Shown in pieces: positions 52,691 through 61,655 of a DNA stretch of 64,000 bases (within the stretch, counting starts at the first letter, position 1; each line of letters starts with the position of its first letter). Source of the DNA: Ralstonia insidiosa (GTDB lineage: Bacteria; Pseudomonadota; Gammaproteobacteria; Burkholderiales; Burkholderiaceae); assembly GCF_008801405.1 (NCBI RefSeq), contig NZ_VZPV01000001.1, positions 62,001 through 126,000 on the forward strand, read 5' to 3'. Below the pieces are notes generated by a model. The model saw nothing but the letters and a program-made list of their open reading frames with translations, made no database searches and had not been told where the DNA came from. The position numbers were made by a program, and so were the translations under genes.

Positions 52691-53743
52691 TCACGGCAGT
52701 AGCACGGCACGACCAATCACTTGGCCGCGGTGGAGGTCATCAATCACTTGGTTCACCTGGCTCATCGGGCGGCGCGACACGGGGATGGACTTCATGGCGG
52801 TGCGCCTCACCAGGTCGACAAGTTCGCGGAGCTCTGACAGGGTGCCCACATAGCTGCCTTCGATACGTAGCGGTCGCAAAGGGATCGTGGCCAGCGGCAG
52901 CGTGAGCTCACCGCCCATCAGCCCGCAGATGACGATATGTCCGCCGCGCCGCGCGCTTTGCATCGCCAGCGACACGGTCGCCGATGAGCCGACCAGATCC
53001 AGTACCTGCCCTGCCCCGCCCTGGGTTGCTGCGATAAGTTGTTGCGCGGCATCCACGGCCTTCCCATCCACTACCGCGAGCGCGCCCGCGGCCAGCGCGG
53101 CTTCACGCTTGGCGGGATCAATGTCGACCACAACAGCGCCCTGCCCGCCTAGCGCGCGCAGCACCTCGATGGCCATCAGGCCCAAGCCTCCTGCACCGAT
53201 GATGACGACCGGCTCATGGTGGATGCCCTCACCTAGCTTTCGGATCGCGCTGTAAGTTGTTACGCCAGCGCAAGCCAGCGGTGCCGCCTCCGCGTCGTTC
53301 AGGCCGTCGATGTCGACCAGGTAGCGGGGGTGAGGCACCAGCACGTAGTCGGCGAACCCGCCTGGCCGGGCCACGCCGAGGGGGCGGCTCTTCGAGCAGA
53401 TGTTCTCGTCGCCGCGCAGGCAGGTCGGGCATTCGCCACAGCCGATCCACGGGTGGACCACGAAGCGACCGCCTAGCTTCACGTCACCGGCACCCTCGCC
53501 TGCGGACACCACCTCGCCGCAGATCTCGTGGCTGAGCACAATGGGAGGCTTGATGCCACGATCTGACAGGTTCAGCCGCTTACCGGCACCAAGGTCATAG
53601 TAGCCCTCCCAGATGTGCAGGTCGGTGTGGCACAGACCCGCAGCCGTCACCCGTACGAGTACCTCGGTACCCACGGGTTTGGGCATTTCTTTCTCGATGA
53701 GCTCTAGCGGCTGGCCGTGGTGCATAACGCAATAGCAGCGCAT
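52691..53743 (-). CDS. chnD: 6-hydroxyhexanoate dehydrogenase
   Basis: A 350-residue zinc alcohol dehydrogenase very similar to ChnD of Acinetobacter: MRCYCVMHHGQPLELIEKEMP, CHTDLHIWEGYYDLGAGKRL and GLCHTDLH-type catalytic Zn ligands with SHEICGEVV, the structural Zn cysteines in CGECPTCLRGDENIC, and VVIIGAGGLGLMAIEVL for NAD binding. It oxidises 6-hydroxyhexanoate to 6-oxohexanoate. The ATG at 53741-53743 follows AGGAG. Between the outer-membrane protein gene and chnE on one strand. Confidence 0.92.
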   Translation of the reverse strand: MRCYCVMHHGQPLELIEKEMPKPVGTEVLVRVTAAGLCHTDLHIWEGYYDLGAGKRLNLSDRGIKPPIVLSHEICGEVVSAGEGAGDVKLGGRFVVHPWIGCGECPTCLRGDENICSKSRPLGVARPGGFADYVLVPHPRYLVDIDGLNDAEAAPLACAGVTTYSAIRKLGEGIHHEPVVIIGAGGLGLMAIEVLRALGGQGAVVVDIDPAKREAALAAGALAVVDGKAVDAAQQLIAATQGGAGQVLDLVGSSATVSLAMQSARRGGHIVICGLMGGELTLPLATIPLRPLRIEGSYVGTLSELRELVDLVRRTAMKSIPVSRRPMSQVNQVIDDLHRGQVIGRAVLLP

Positions 53744-53790
53744 GGTGTGTATCTCCTTCAATTCGGCAGATTTCAGATTCGAACGCAGCG

Positions 53791-54681
53791 TCAGAACAGC
53801 GTCAGCAACCGCAGGTTGACCTGGTTATTGATCTTGAAACCTTCGCGCACCTTGATGTCACGGCCGTAGGTCGCTATCAGCTGAACGGTGGGAGCTACAA
53901 ACCAGGCCGTACCGACATTGAATTTGGTGGTGATCTGCCGGTCGCCCTGATTCACCCCACCTAGTTCAGTTTCCCCGCCAAAGGTATGGAACAGGCCGAC
54001 GCGCAGGTCCAGCACCGGAGTGAGCTGATAGCGCAGATGGGTCTGGAACTCGTACAGCGCTTTCTGTTTCAGCGTGGTCGCACCACCCTGGCCGTCGTTC
54101 GCGTCGGTGTTCTTTCCGAACAGGGTGACGTCTCCGGCTAGATCCCAGTTGACGCGGGGTGCCAGTTCCGTGCTGTAGCCGGCTTGGAGCGCGAACTTGT
54201 AGCGGTGTTCGCCGAGGCTGAGGGGTTGGTTACGGTCGTAAGTCCCGGTCGGCAGCCACAAGTAGGGGGTGATAGCGAAATGGGTCTTGTCGCCGGGCCT
54301 GGTAAACCAGATCGCAGACGCGAGGATCAGGTCACCTACACCGCTCTTCGAGCCCAGTGCGGAGATGTCGTCCTTGGCGCTCAACCGGCCGAACGGCAGC
54401 AGGAATTGCGGGTCGATGATGTGGCCACCGACGTCCATGAAGTGCACCCCGCGCAGGATGCCGATTTCCGAGTCGAGCCTCGGATTAATGGGCACTTGAT
54501 TGCCCTTGCTATAAAGCTCGTCGCGCGTGGCATATTGCCCATAAATTACCAGCGCGTTGGTGCCACCCGGCAACGCAGTGTAGTCACCGGCATCGAGATC
54601 GACGGCGCTTGCGGGCGCAGCCAGCGTCAGAGCCAGAAAGGCGACAGCCATTGCGGCCAGTTGCTTGGAAGCTTGTTTCAA
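53791..54681 (-). CDS. outer-membrane transporter, phenol MetA-deg/SphA-like
   Basis: A 296-residue outer-membrane protein with signal MKQASKQLAAMAVAFLALTLAAPASA. The mature part begins VDLDAGDYTALPGGTNALVIY, characteristic of the phenol_MetA_deg family of beta-barrels found beside catabolic genes for hydrophobic compounds, and ends in Phe (LRLLTLF). Likely lets cyclohexanone or a related hydrophobic compound cross the outer membrane. Gap to chnD is 47 bases; upstream gap to chnB is 250 bases, so it may have its own promoter. Transport role is inferred from family and context. Confidence 0.82.
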   Translation of the reverse strand: MKQASKQLAAMAVAFLALTLAAPASAVDLDAGDYTALPGGTNALVIYGQYATRDELYSKGNQVPINPRLDSEIGILRGVHFMDVGGHIIDPQFLLPFGRLSAKDDISALGSKSGVGDLILASAIWFTRPGDKTHFAITPYLWLPTGTYDRNQPLSLGEHRYKFALQAGYSTELAPRVNWDLAGDVTLFGKNTDANDGQGGATTLKQKALYEFQTHLRYQLTPVLDLRVGLFHTFGGETELGGVNQGDRQITTKFNVGTAWFVAPTVQLIATYGRDIKVREGFKINNQVNLRLLTLF

Positions 54682-54932
54682 GATTTGTCTCCTAATTTTT
54701 TTTTGTCATGGTTCACCGCAGGGCGCAGGTGACAAGATTCAGGAACTGGAGGCAGCTCCGATATACGGGCGCAGCGTGGCGAGTGCGTTCGACGCGATGA
54801 GGCTTGTCAGAGGGACGACAGTAGCCGCCCCTGCATCGATGAACGTGTGGGGTGCTCGCACCGCCCCACTGAAAGGGCTGCGCACCTGCCGCAGCCTCTG
54901 TTCAGCGCATGGAACCCAAAGCGGGGAGATGC
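54682..54932. other. intergenic region between chnB and the outer-membrane gene
   Basis: About 250 bases. It could hold a promoter for the outer-membrane gene and chnDE. No gene recognised. Confidence 0.4.
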
Positions 54933-56534
54933 CTAGCCTTGGTCGACGGCGAATCCTTCGTAGCCGGCATTACGAACGGCCTCGAGTTGCTGTCGGTAGG
55001 CACCAAGTCCGGCCATGTAAAACATGACCGTGCTCTTCTTACCGGGGATGTTGGCGCCGAAGATCCACGACTCAACCTTCGGGAAGAGCGTCATATTGGC
55101 AATGTCCAGACAGGTCTTTGTCCAGCCCTCCTCTGCCTGCCGAGTCGGCTCGACGGTAGCGAGCTTCGAGTGCTCGGCATGGCTAATCGCGCCCCCAATC
55201 CACTGGACCTGCGCTTCAATGCTCGGTGGCAGGTTGGTGAATGGGCCGTTGGGCCCGAGGATCATGAACATGTTCGGGAAACCGTGCGTGGACAGACCCA
55301 GATAGCTGGTGGGACCCTCGGCCCAGTGGTCATTGATATGCCGCCCGCCGCGTCCGCGCAGATTCATCGAACGGTAGTTGCCGTCCACCGCGTCAAAACC
55401 GGTGGCGAAGACCAGCACATCAAGCTTGTGCTCGACGCCGTCGGCCGTCAGCACTCCGTTGGGCGTGATGCGCTCGATCGGGTTCTCCTTGATCGAAACC
55501 AGGCTGACGTTGCCGCGGTTGAAGGTCTCGTAGTAACCCTCGTTGCATAGCGGGCGCTTGGCATACAGACCGCTCGGCGTAAGCTTGCGCGCAGTCTCGG
55601 GATCCTTGACGATTTCTTTGATCTTCGAGCGGATGAAGGCGGCCGCGGCCTCGTTGGCCTGCGGGTCGGTTGCGATGTCGCAGAAGGTACCAAACATGAA
55701 CCGGAAGCCGTTGCCCTTGTCCCAGTTCTCCTGGAAAATGCGCTCGCGTTCGGCCTCGGAGACCTTCATCGCCTCAATGCCGCTCTCCTGGAAGCCGAAG
55801 GCGACCACGGAGTTGCGCACTTGGTCCCAGATCGCATCGAAGTTCCTCTTGGTTTCGGCGACCTCGGCAGCATCGACCGGACCGTTGCCGGACGGCACGC
55901 AATACTGGGGGGAGCGTTGGAACACCGTCAGATGGCCGGCCATCTTGGCAGCGGCAATGATGAACTGGGTGCCGGTGGAGCCAGTACCGATGACGCCGAC
56001 GCGCTTACCGGTGATGTCCAGATCCTCGGGCCAGGCATTGGTGTGTACCATCCTGCCGGAAAAGCTGTCGCGCCCAGGAATGTCAGGGATATTGCTTCTA
56101 GCGAGCAGGCCAAGCGCCGTCACCAGGTAGCGGCAGGTGAACGCCTCGCCGGTACTGGTGCGGATCTGCCAGAGCTTGCGCTGCTCATCGAACACCGCGC
56201 TCGTCACCTCGGTGTTGATCTGGATGTCGCGGCGCAGGTCATACCGGTCGACGACATGGTTAAGATAGCTCTCGATGTCCGCCTGTTCCAAGTAGCGGGT
56301 GTTCCAGTCCCATTCCTGCAGTAAGTCTTTGTCAAAAGAATAGCGATAGACGAAGCCCTCGGTGTCAGACTTGGCGCCAGGGTAGCGGTTGAAATACCAA
56401 GTTCCGCCCACACCACCGCCCTTCTCGAACGCACGGGTCTTCAGCCCGAGTTCGTTGCGCAGCTTGTGCAGCATGTAGATGCCGCCGAAGCCGCTGCCGA
56501 TGACGATGGCGTCGAAGCTTTGCTCGTTGTCCAT
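54933..56534 (-). CDS. chnB: cyclohexanone monooxygenase (Baeyer-Villiger)
   Basis: A 533-residue type I Baeyer-Villiger monooxygenase. FAD motif GSGFGGIYMLHKL is at residue 13, the BVMO fingerprint FSGRMVHTNAWPEDL is near 165, the NADP motif GTGSTGTQFI follows near 185, and FATGFDAVDGNYRSM near 380 is typical of cyclohexanone monooxygenases. It converts cyclohexanone and NADPH/O2 to epsilon-caprolactone. The ATG at 56532-56534 follows AGGAGA; the longer upstream frame runs through chnC. Long stretches (for example FRFMFGTFCDIAT, YAKRPLCNEGYYETFNR, NMFMILGPNGPFTNLPPSIE) match the Acinetobacter enzyme closely. Confidence 0.95.
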   Translation of the reverse strand: MDNEQSFDAIVIGSGFGGIYMLHKLRNELGLKTRAFEKGGGVGGTWYFNRYPGAKSDTEGFVYRYSFDKDLLQEWDWNTRYLEQADIESYLNHVVDRYDLRRDIQINTEVTSAVFDEQRKLWQIRTSTGEAFTCRYLVTALGLLARSNIPDIPGRDSFSGRMVHTNAWPEDLDITGKRVGVIGTGSTGTQFIIAAAKMAGHLTVFQRSPQYCVPSGNGPVDAAEVAETKRNFDAIWDQVRNSVVAFGFQESGIEAMKVSEAERERIFQENWDKGNGFRFMFGTFCDIATDPQANEAAAAFIRSKIKEIVKDPETARKLTPSGLYAKRPLCNEGYYETFNRGNVSLVSIKENPIERITPNGVLTADGVEHKLDVLVFATGFDAVDGNYRSMNLRGRGGRHINDHWAEGPTSYLGLSTHGFPNMFMILGPNGPFTNLPPSIEAQVQWIGGAISHAEHSKLATVEPTRQAEEGWTKTCLDIANMTLFPKVESWIFGANIPGKKSTVMFYMAGLGAYRQQLEAVRNAGYEGFAVDQG

Positions 56535-56574
56535 GGTGTTGTCTCCTATATTTTTGTTAAATCGCTTGCGCCGT

Positions 56575-57477
56575 TCAGTTGCGCTTGAACCACTGGGCGA
56601 TGCGACGCAGTTCGTCGTCTGCCTCGGGGGCTCGGCCAGCGAGGAAGGGGAAGACGTGCTGCATGCCGTCAACCACGGACAAGGTGACGTCGACGCCGGC
56701 CGCCTTGGCAATGCGCGCCAGATCCTGTGCGTTATCCAGCAGGGTTTCGACCGAGCCGGCATTGATGTAGAGGCGCGGGAAGCCGCGGAAGTCTGCTTTC
56801 AGGGGGTTGGCAAGGGGGTCCGTGCGCGAGCCCGTTTCGCCGAGAAACATGCTCGACATGCCCTCGAGCACGGCCTTGCTGACCAGGGCGTCGGTGGCCG
56901 CGTTGGTCTGCAGGGTCTTCCCGACGTGTTCCATGTCGAGCCAAGGGGAGAAGACGATGACCGCGGCTGGCAGTGGCACCCCATCCTGGCGCAGTTTCAG
57001 CACCGTCGAGATGGCCAGGTTGCCACCGGCGGAGTCGCCGCTGGTAATGATGTCAGCCGGCTTGAAGCCACGCTCCAGCAATTCCTTATAAACCGCCGTC
57101 GAGTCCTCGATCTGGGCCGGAAAGGGATGCTCGGGCGCGCGCCGGTAATCAATCACCACGGCCGTCACGCCCAGATGCTTGGCCAGATGCCCGGCGAGCT
57201 TGCGGTGGCTGTCGGCAGACCCCACGGCAAAGCCGCCGCCGTGGGTGTAGAGGATGACCTGCTTGAAATCTGCGCCTTGCGGCAGAGCCCAGATGGCATC
57301 GATGCCAGAGAACCGGTCCGACTTGTAAGTCACTCCTTCCGGCTCGAGCGTCGGCTGGTGCCACTCGTCGAACAGGCTACGCAAGTCGGCAATGGTCAGA
57401 CCTGGGTTGGCTGCCATGCGGTCCGACCACGACTGGTACAACGCCCTCAAAAAATCCGATTGGGGTGAGATTCCCAT
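56575..57477 (-). CDS. chnC: epsilon-caprolactone hydrolase
   Basis: A 300-residue hormone-sensitive-lipase-type esterase. The oxyanion motif HGGGFAVGSADSHRK is near residue 85, the nucleophile GDSAGGNLA near 155 and the His in VVDGMQHVFPF near 270. It hydrolyses epsilon-caprolactone to 6-hydroxyhexanoate, as ChnC does. GGAGA precedes ATG 57475-57477, and chnB follows after 40 bases, so this is the first gene of the chn operon. Orthology is by sequence pattern and context; other lactone hydrolases are possible. Confidence 0.88.
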   Translation of the reverse strand: MGISPQSDFLRALYQSWSDRMAANPGLTIADLRSLFDEWHQPTLEPEGVTYKSDRFSGIDAIWALPQGADFKQVILYTHGGGFAVGSADSHRKLAGHLAKHLGVTAVVIDYRRAPEHPFPAQIEDSTAVYKELLERGFKPADIITSGDSAGGNLAISTVLKLRQDGVPLPAAVIVFSPWLDMEHVGKTLQTNAATDALVSKAVLEGMSSMFLGETGSRTDPLANPLKADFRGFPRLYINAGSVETLLDNAQDLARIAKAAGVDVTLSVVDGMQHVFPFLAGRAPEADDELRRIAQWFKRN

Positions 57478-58312
57478 GATTGTCTCCGTCTGTTGTCATG
57501 TGGGATGGCCCAATGGTCGGAGCAAACGCAGGCGCGGTATTGAACGTTCTGGTCATCCACGTTGAAGGAAATACGCAACGCGGGACGCTAAGGCTGTCGT
57601 AGAGACTGAGACTGCATGTCATCGGCCGGTCGCAGTGCGGCGGATTCGGGGCGTCGTGCGGGCTTTACCGCCAGTCCACAGCCGGCGCCGCTGACGCGCG
57701 GATGACTCATCGCTGATTCAGATGGAGCGGTATGTATCGGCTACCCTGCCCGCCTTGCGCGCGCATGATTAACAATGACGGATGCATCGTTCTAGAGAAA
57801 TGCGAAGAGTCAATTGCCCGCTAACGTTCGAGCAGCAATGCCTCACCCGGCAGGGTGATTTGGAGTGAACCCATCAGGGCTGGGCTAACGAGTGCAGCAA
57901 TCGGGGGCGCTGGGCACTCCTGAGCTTGAAGGTGAGCACTACGCTTACGCTGCCAATATCGGCAGCAGCTCACTGCACTGCGGCACTGCCACGACGCGGG
58001 GTGACATTCCACTCAACGGAGACTGCGTACGCCGCCGCAAGATGGATGTCGAACGCCTCGCGAAAACGGGAGAAGTACGAACGCAGCGCGGAATACCAAC
58101 TGACAACCCCAGTACGCGAAACACAATCTTGAGTTAAGCAAGCGGAGGCTCCACCACCCGATCCCGTATGCCGGTTGCCTTTCGATTTACGCTGCGTGAC
58201 GGCTTTAAGATCCCGCCACCCGCGTGCTGGCGCTCGCGCCACTTGACTCCAGAAATTGGTCAATAGGATGAACTGGTGTGGTTCGTTTGGACCACCACTA
58301 GTCCATCACAGA
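57478..58312. other. long intergenic region upstream of chnC
   Basis: About 835 bases likely holding the chnCB promoter and ChnR binding site. Minus-strand frames at 57821-58263 have some protein-like stretches (ALMGSLQITLPGEALLLER and GVVSWYSALRSYF) but no start or known family; possibly gene scraps. No terminator recognised. Confidence 0.4.
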
Positions 58313-58432
58313 CACGCTTACGGCAAGAATCCGTTCACGGGCCAAGAGCAGTGGTTCGAGGCGAAGCCGGCAACCGTACGCGTGAAAGTGCGAGCGCTCA
58401 AGAAGATCAAGGACGCAGCCCTGAACGGGTAA
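58313..58432 (+). pseudogene. HU-family DNA-binding protein 3' relic
   Basis: About 39 codons (HAYGKNPFTGQEQWFEAKPA then TVRVKVRALKKIKDAALNG and a TAA stop) match the C-terminal arm of the long HU-type proteins of Burkholderiales (pattern K-x-P-F-T-G-E-E-x-x-F-x-A-K-P-A). The N-terminal dimerisation half is missing. A hairpin terminator follows 14 bases on. Confidence 0.7.
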
Positions 58433-58446
58433 CGATGGAGAAAACA

Positions 58447-58470
58447 AAGAGAGCCTCGGCTCTCTTTTTT
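58447..58470 (+). terminator. rho-independent terminator
   Basis: Stem aaagagagcc / ggctctcttt around tc, ending in ttt. It ends the HU relic and lies immediately before the ATG of the next small ORF. Confidence 0.8.
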
Positions 58471-58719
58471 ATGCTGAATCCCGAACAATGCTGCACTGTA
58501 GAGCCGCCGGGCGACGCGTTGCTTCGCCTTGCTGAACTCAATGCCACCCTCAACGCCTCGGCCGAGCTGCTAACACCGGCTGACGCATGTGCAATCTGGC
58601 ACGAACTGAACACCGTTGCCCGAGCACTCAAGCACATCAGCTACCCCAAACAGCCACACCGCCGAACCATCAACGCGGCAATAACTACGGCGCCCACACA
58701 GGGTGATCTGCTTGGGTAG
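58471..58719 (+). CDS. small unknown protein, 82 aa
   Basis: An 82-residue ORF (MLNPEQCCTVEPPGDALLRL ... KQPHRRTINAAITTAPTQGD). Helical, Ala/Leu-rich and without signal peptide. The ATG directly follows the terminator T-run, leaving no room for a separate ribosome site; an in-frame ATG at 58435 inside the hairpin region is a less attractive start. Whether it is expressed is uncertain. No family recognised. Confidence 0.35.
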   Translation: MLNPEQCCTVEPPGDALLRLAELNATLNASAELLTPADACAIWHELNTVARALKHISYPKQPHRRTINAAITTAPTQGDLLG

Positions 58720-58964
58720 CCGAAAACACTCTAGACGCCTGACCGAATACCGTTTCTTGCCTCTGATTTGGATCGCGACCTAGGCGCACCCACGGCACAT
58801 CCAGTCGTGGCATCGATTAGCCGTGCTGCTAGCTTGATCGTCAACACGAAGCCCGATGCTCTGAAGCGAACTCGGCCGTCGCCCCGCGACAGAAGTCAGT
58901 GAAGAACAAGAAAATATTCCGAACGCATTACGCCGGACCGGGGACCATCTATGTTGGGAGACGA
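58720..58964. other. intergenic region
   Basis: About 245 bases between convergent small genes with no recognised gene or terminator. Confidence 0.35.
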
Positions 58965-59339
58965 CTACTCACCCCAGCGGCCGTCCACATCGCGCAGCAG
59001 GTGGCCGGCAAGGATGTAGTCCCCCGAGGCAGTAGCCTTGGCATCGAGCTTCTCCAGCTCGCCTGCGGGCAACGCGTCCAAGCTGAACTGACAGTACAAG
59101 TTGCGCTGGCGAAACGTCAGCTTGGGGCGTGATAGTCCGACCATCAACGCAATCAGCGACTGAACGGCAATGCTCTCGTGGCCGCGAAACTCCACGCGAA
59201 CCCCCACCTTCTGGCCCATGCGACCCAACTCGACGGCATCCTGCCACCCCTCCTCGTAATCCAGTTCGATCACGGCGATTCCGCTTGTGTTCAGCAGCCG
59301 CAACGCTTCTTCTCGCGTACCAGCGCGCGCTGTTGTCAT
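58965..59339 (-). CDS. uncharacterised protein, 124 aa
   Basis: A 124-residue soluble protein (MTTARAGTREEALRLLNTSG, then VIELDYEEGWQDAVELGRMG and a central HESIAVQSLIALMVGLSRP). GGGGAAGCG lies just before the ATG. It is the last gene of the leftward set HNH endonuclease, Abi-C-like protein, this protein, with gaps of about 40 bases, so co-transcription is likely. I do not recognise the family. Its role is unknown; in this context it could be an immunity or regulatory partner. Confidence 0.6.
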   Translation of the reverse strand: MTTARAGTREEALRLLNTSGIAVIELDYEEGWQDAVELGRMGQKVGVRVEFRGHESIAVQSLIALMVGLSRPKLTFRQRNLYCQFSLDALPAGELEKLDAKATASGDYILAGHLLRDVDGRWGE

Positions 59340-59381
59340 CGCTTCCCCTATGTCCTTCGTGAACGCCTAGCTTGCACGCCA

Positions 59382-60218
59382 TCACCTCAGTTGTGCGTGC
59401 TCATGCAAAAGATAGTTGATGTAGCTGCGCGTCAGGTCGCAGTACAACCGTGCTTCGCCCTCTGTTAGCGTTAGCCCCGAGTTCAGCGTTGCACCATGGC
59501 GGATGGCGCCGCCAGTGGGAGACGACAAGTATCCATACACGCTTTCCATCCAGCCTATGACTTGGCTGAGCGTGCGACCGTGATTGAGCCGTCGCAAATC
59601 ACCAATGATCTTGCTGAAATACTTCCCTGTAACGTCGCCATCCGGATATTGGGCACCCTGAAACGCGGTCGAGATGGTCTCCAACAACCACAGTATCTCC
59701 TGCACCGCCGCGCGGTACTCACCAGTGGTGAGGAACGTTTCTGATTTGCTCAGGGATGTCTGGATTAGCGAATTCGCTTGGGCGTCAAGTGAAGGCACAT
59801 GCGTTGGCACCGCCACCGGCGTTACCAGCGCACCCATGCTGAGTACAGGGGGATCAATCGCGTACCCGCTCGGCGCCAATACCTGATTCACGTAGGGCCA
59901 CGGAGGGATAGTGGCTGGCTGGAGCCGCTTGGTCGTATCAAGTAGCCCGTCGTACAACGCTTCGATGAACAAAGCTGCGTTTTCGCTCGCGTCCTGCATG
60001 TAGGACAGAAGGTCGCTTTCCGCCCAGCTCTCGCTAGAGCTCCGAATGGACGACTTGCCTGCTGCCTGCGCAAAGCGCCGCTTGAATATTTCAAGTAGGT
60101 CTTGCCGATCCCCCTGTGAGACCACCTTGCAGATGATCTGCGTGAAAACGTCGCTGACAACGTCGCCGGAGAGCTCCCCCGGCGATTCGAAGCGCCATCG
60201 GCCCTCAAATTCCAACAT
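59382..60218 (-). CDS. protein with abortive-infection (Abi-C)-like C-terminus
   Basis: A 278-residue protein. The N-terminal half is helical and unrecognised; the last ~60 residues (IRHGATLNSGLTLTEGEARL then YCDLTRSYINYLL) resemble the Abi_C domain found at the C-terminus of abortive-infection proteins, with the R-H-G and E-A-R-L-x-x-x-L pattern. GGGAG precedes the ATG. It lies 40 bases after the HNH-endonuclease gene, an arrangement suggestive of a phage-defence pair. Function by motif only. Confidence 0.55.
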   Translation of the reverse strand: MLEFEGRWRFESPGELSGDVVSDVFTQIICKVVSQGDRQDLLEIFKRRFAQAAGKSSIRSSSESWAESDLLSYMQDASENAALFIEALYDGLLDTTKRLQPATIPPWPYVNQVLAPSGYAIDPPVLSMGALVTPVAVPTHVPSLDAQANSLIQTSLSKSETFLTTGEYRAAVQEILWLLETISTAFQGAQYPDGDVTGKYFSKIIGDLRRLNHGRTLSQVIGWMESVYGYLSSPTGGAIRHGATLNSGLTLTEGEARLYCDLTRSYINYLLHEHAQLR

Positions 60219-60258
60219 ATCGGCTCCCGGTTGACATACCTCGTGCGCGCCTGAAACT

Positions 60259-61530
60259 CTAGGCGCTGCTGTTTCCCATCGGGCGAATCAATGCTCCATA
60301 CAAGTCGCTGACGCTGGGATCCACCCACGTGAGATTCAGTTCCTCGTCGAGCCGAATCAGGCCGTTGTCTAGCGCTCGGTGCAGATCCGTTCGGAGCAAA
60401 ATTCCGTCGGCAGCGGTGTTGTGGCCGAGTGCCCAATCTCGCCCGGGAAGATGAGCCGCGTCCAACAGTTCGGCAACAGCGCATCCTGATAGTGCACATC
60501 GCCCATTGAAGCGCTCGATCAACGCACGCCTGAAGGCTGGTTGCTCAGGCCGGACCGGCGTCGTGGTCATCTGCACAGGACTCGTCGATGCCACCTCATC
60601 GCTGGTCGATTCGACGTCCCAGTCCGCGGCATGCTGAATTGCCTCCCCGATCAAGGCAAACGTTGCGAATATCTCAGCGCCGACTGAGCGGATATTCCTA
60701 ATGACGTAGAGTCTCACTTCGGGGCTGTGCTGGACGTTTGTGTTGTCTACTCCTTTGTACCCAAAGACAACATACGCGTTCCGGTAGGCACCCTCACGGA
60801 TCTTTTCGATCTGCGCACGCCAGTGATAGAAGTTCGGCCTAGTGTCGCCTTCGCCCGCAAGAATCCTCGCGACACCTCGCTCGAAATCGGCCTCTGTAAC
60901 CCACGACAAGAATACGATCTCGTCTCCCCTCAGAGCATACCAAGCCGTAGGCTGAGGCTTCTTGAAACCCAATTCGTCAAGTAGGTCTTTGGTCGAATAG
61001 GTTCCGTCTTGCAGACGACGCGTGCGGTCCTCAAGCTCAGGTTCGACCGGCGCCTGCTCAAGCTTCTGCAGTCTACGCTGTGCACTCAATCGCGCTTTCT
61101 CTGAGAAAGCATCCGGATGATCCAGAACTACCCGCTCAAAGACTAGATCCTCATAGCCGGCAGCCTTCAACCGGCGATAGCCACTGGACTCTGACCCGCT
61201 TGACACCACGTCCTCCGCAAACGCGACTAGGTCGCCGTCTCGGTTACGAACCGCCTGAAGTGAACGGTTTGGAGGAGCGTTCTTTTCGTGAGTCAGCCAA
61301 AGCGCAGCCAGGCCGCGTACGATCTTCAGTTCGAGTGGTGCCAGCGTGTCGAGTCTTCGCTGCAGCCTGTCAGCCACCTTCCCTTGATAGAGCACAAATG
61401 CCCTCTCTCTAAGTGCACCATCAATCCGACTGGTCAAACCTTCCTTATCCGCCAGATTTTTCCTCATGGAGGCAAGCTCCTCCAGAGAGGCAAGTCCCGC
61501 GATAACCCTTATGCGCTGATCTTCGCTCAT
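60259..61530 (-). CDS. HNH endonuclease-domain protein
   Basis: A 423-residue protein with a long N-terminal helical region and a GIY-YIG-independent middle part of unknown fold (residues about 60-310). The C-terminal HNH nuclease domain (residues about 355-400: FRRALIERFNGRCALSGC then LDAAHLPGRDWALGHNTAADG and LLRTDLHRALDN) matches the HNH_2 type often fused to restriction or sensor modules. The ATG at 61528-61530 was chosen over a start 25 codons upstream. First gene of the leftward trio and divergent from the hydrolase at 61656. Could be a restriction-like defence nuclease. Confidence 0.7.
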   Translation of the reverse strand: MSEDQRIRVIAGLASLEELASMRKNLADKEGLTSRIDGALRERAFVLYQGKVADRLQRRLDTLAPLELKIVRGLAALWLTHEKNAPPNRSLQAVRNRDGDLVAFAEDVVSSGSESSGYRRLKAAGYEDLVFERVVLDHPDAFSEKARLSAQRRLQKLEQAPVEPELEDRTRRLQDGTYSTKDLLDELGFKKPQPTAWYALRGDEIVFLSWVTEADFERGVARILAGEGDTRPNFYHWRAQIEKIREGAYRNAYVVFGYKGVDNTNVQHSPEVRLYVIRNIRSVGAEIFATFALIGEAIQHAADWDVESTSDEVASTSPVQMTTTPVRPEQPAFRRALIERFNGRCALSGCAVAELLDAAHLPGRDWALGHNTAADGILLRTDLHRALDNGLIRLDEELNLTWVDPSVSDLYGALIRPMGNSSA

Positions 61531-61655
61531 GTGTTGATCATTGATTGATTTGGAACGATAGTGCAGGGACTCACAATCCCCTCTCGGCGCTATTCGATAG
61601 CGCATGCTCCGCGACCCCGACCGGGGAAGTGGTGTCGCTTCCGCACACGGTCGTC

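Noticed and set aside
53257..53535. Arg-rich 92-aa plus-strand ORF inside chnD
   Set aside because: Shadow of the zinc alcohol dehydrogenase coding sequence.
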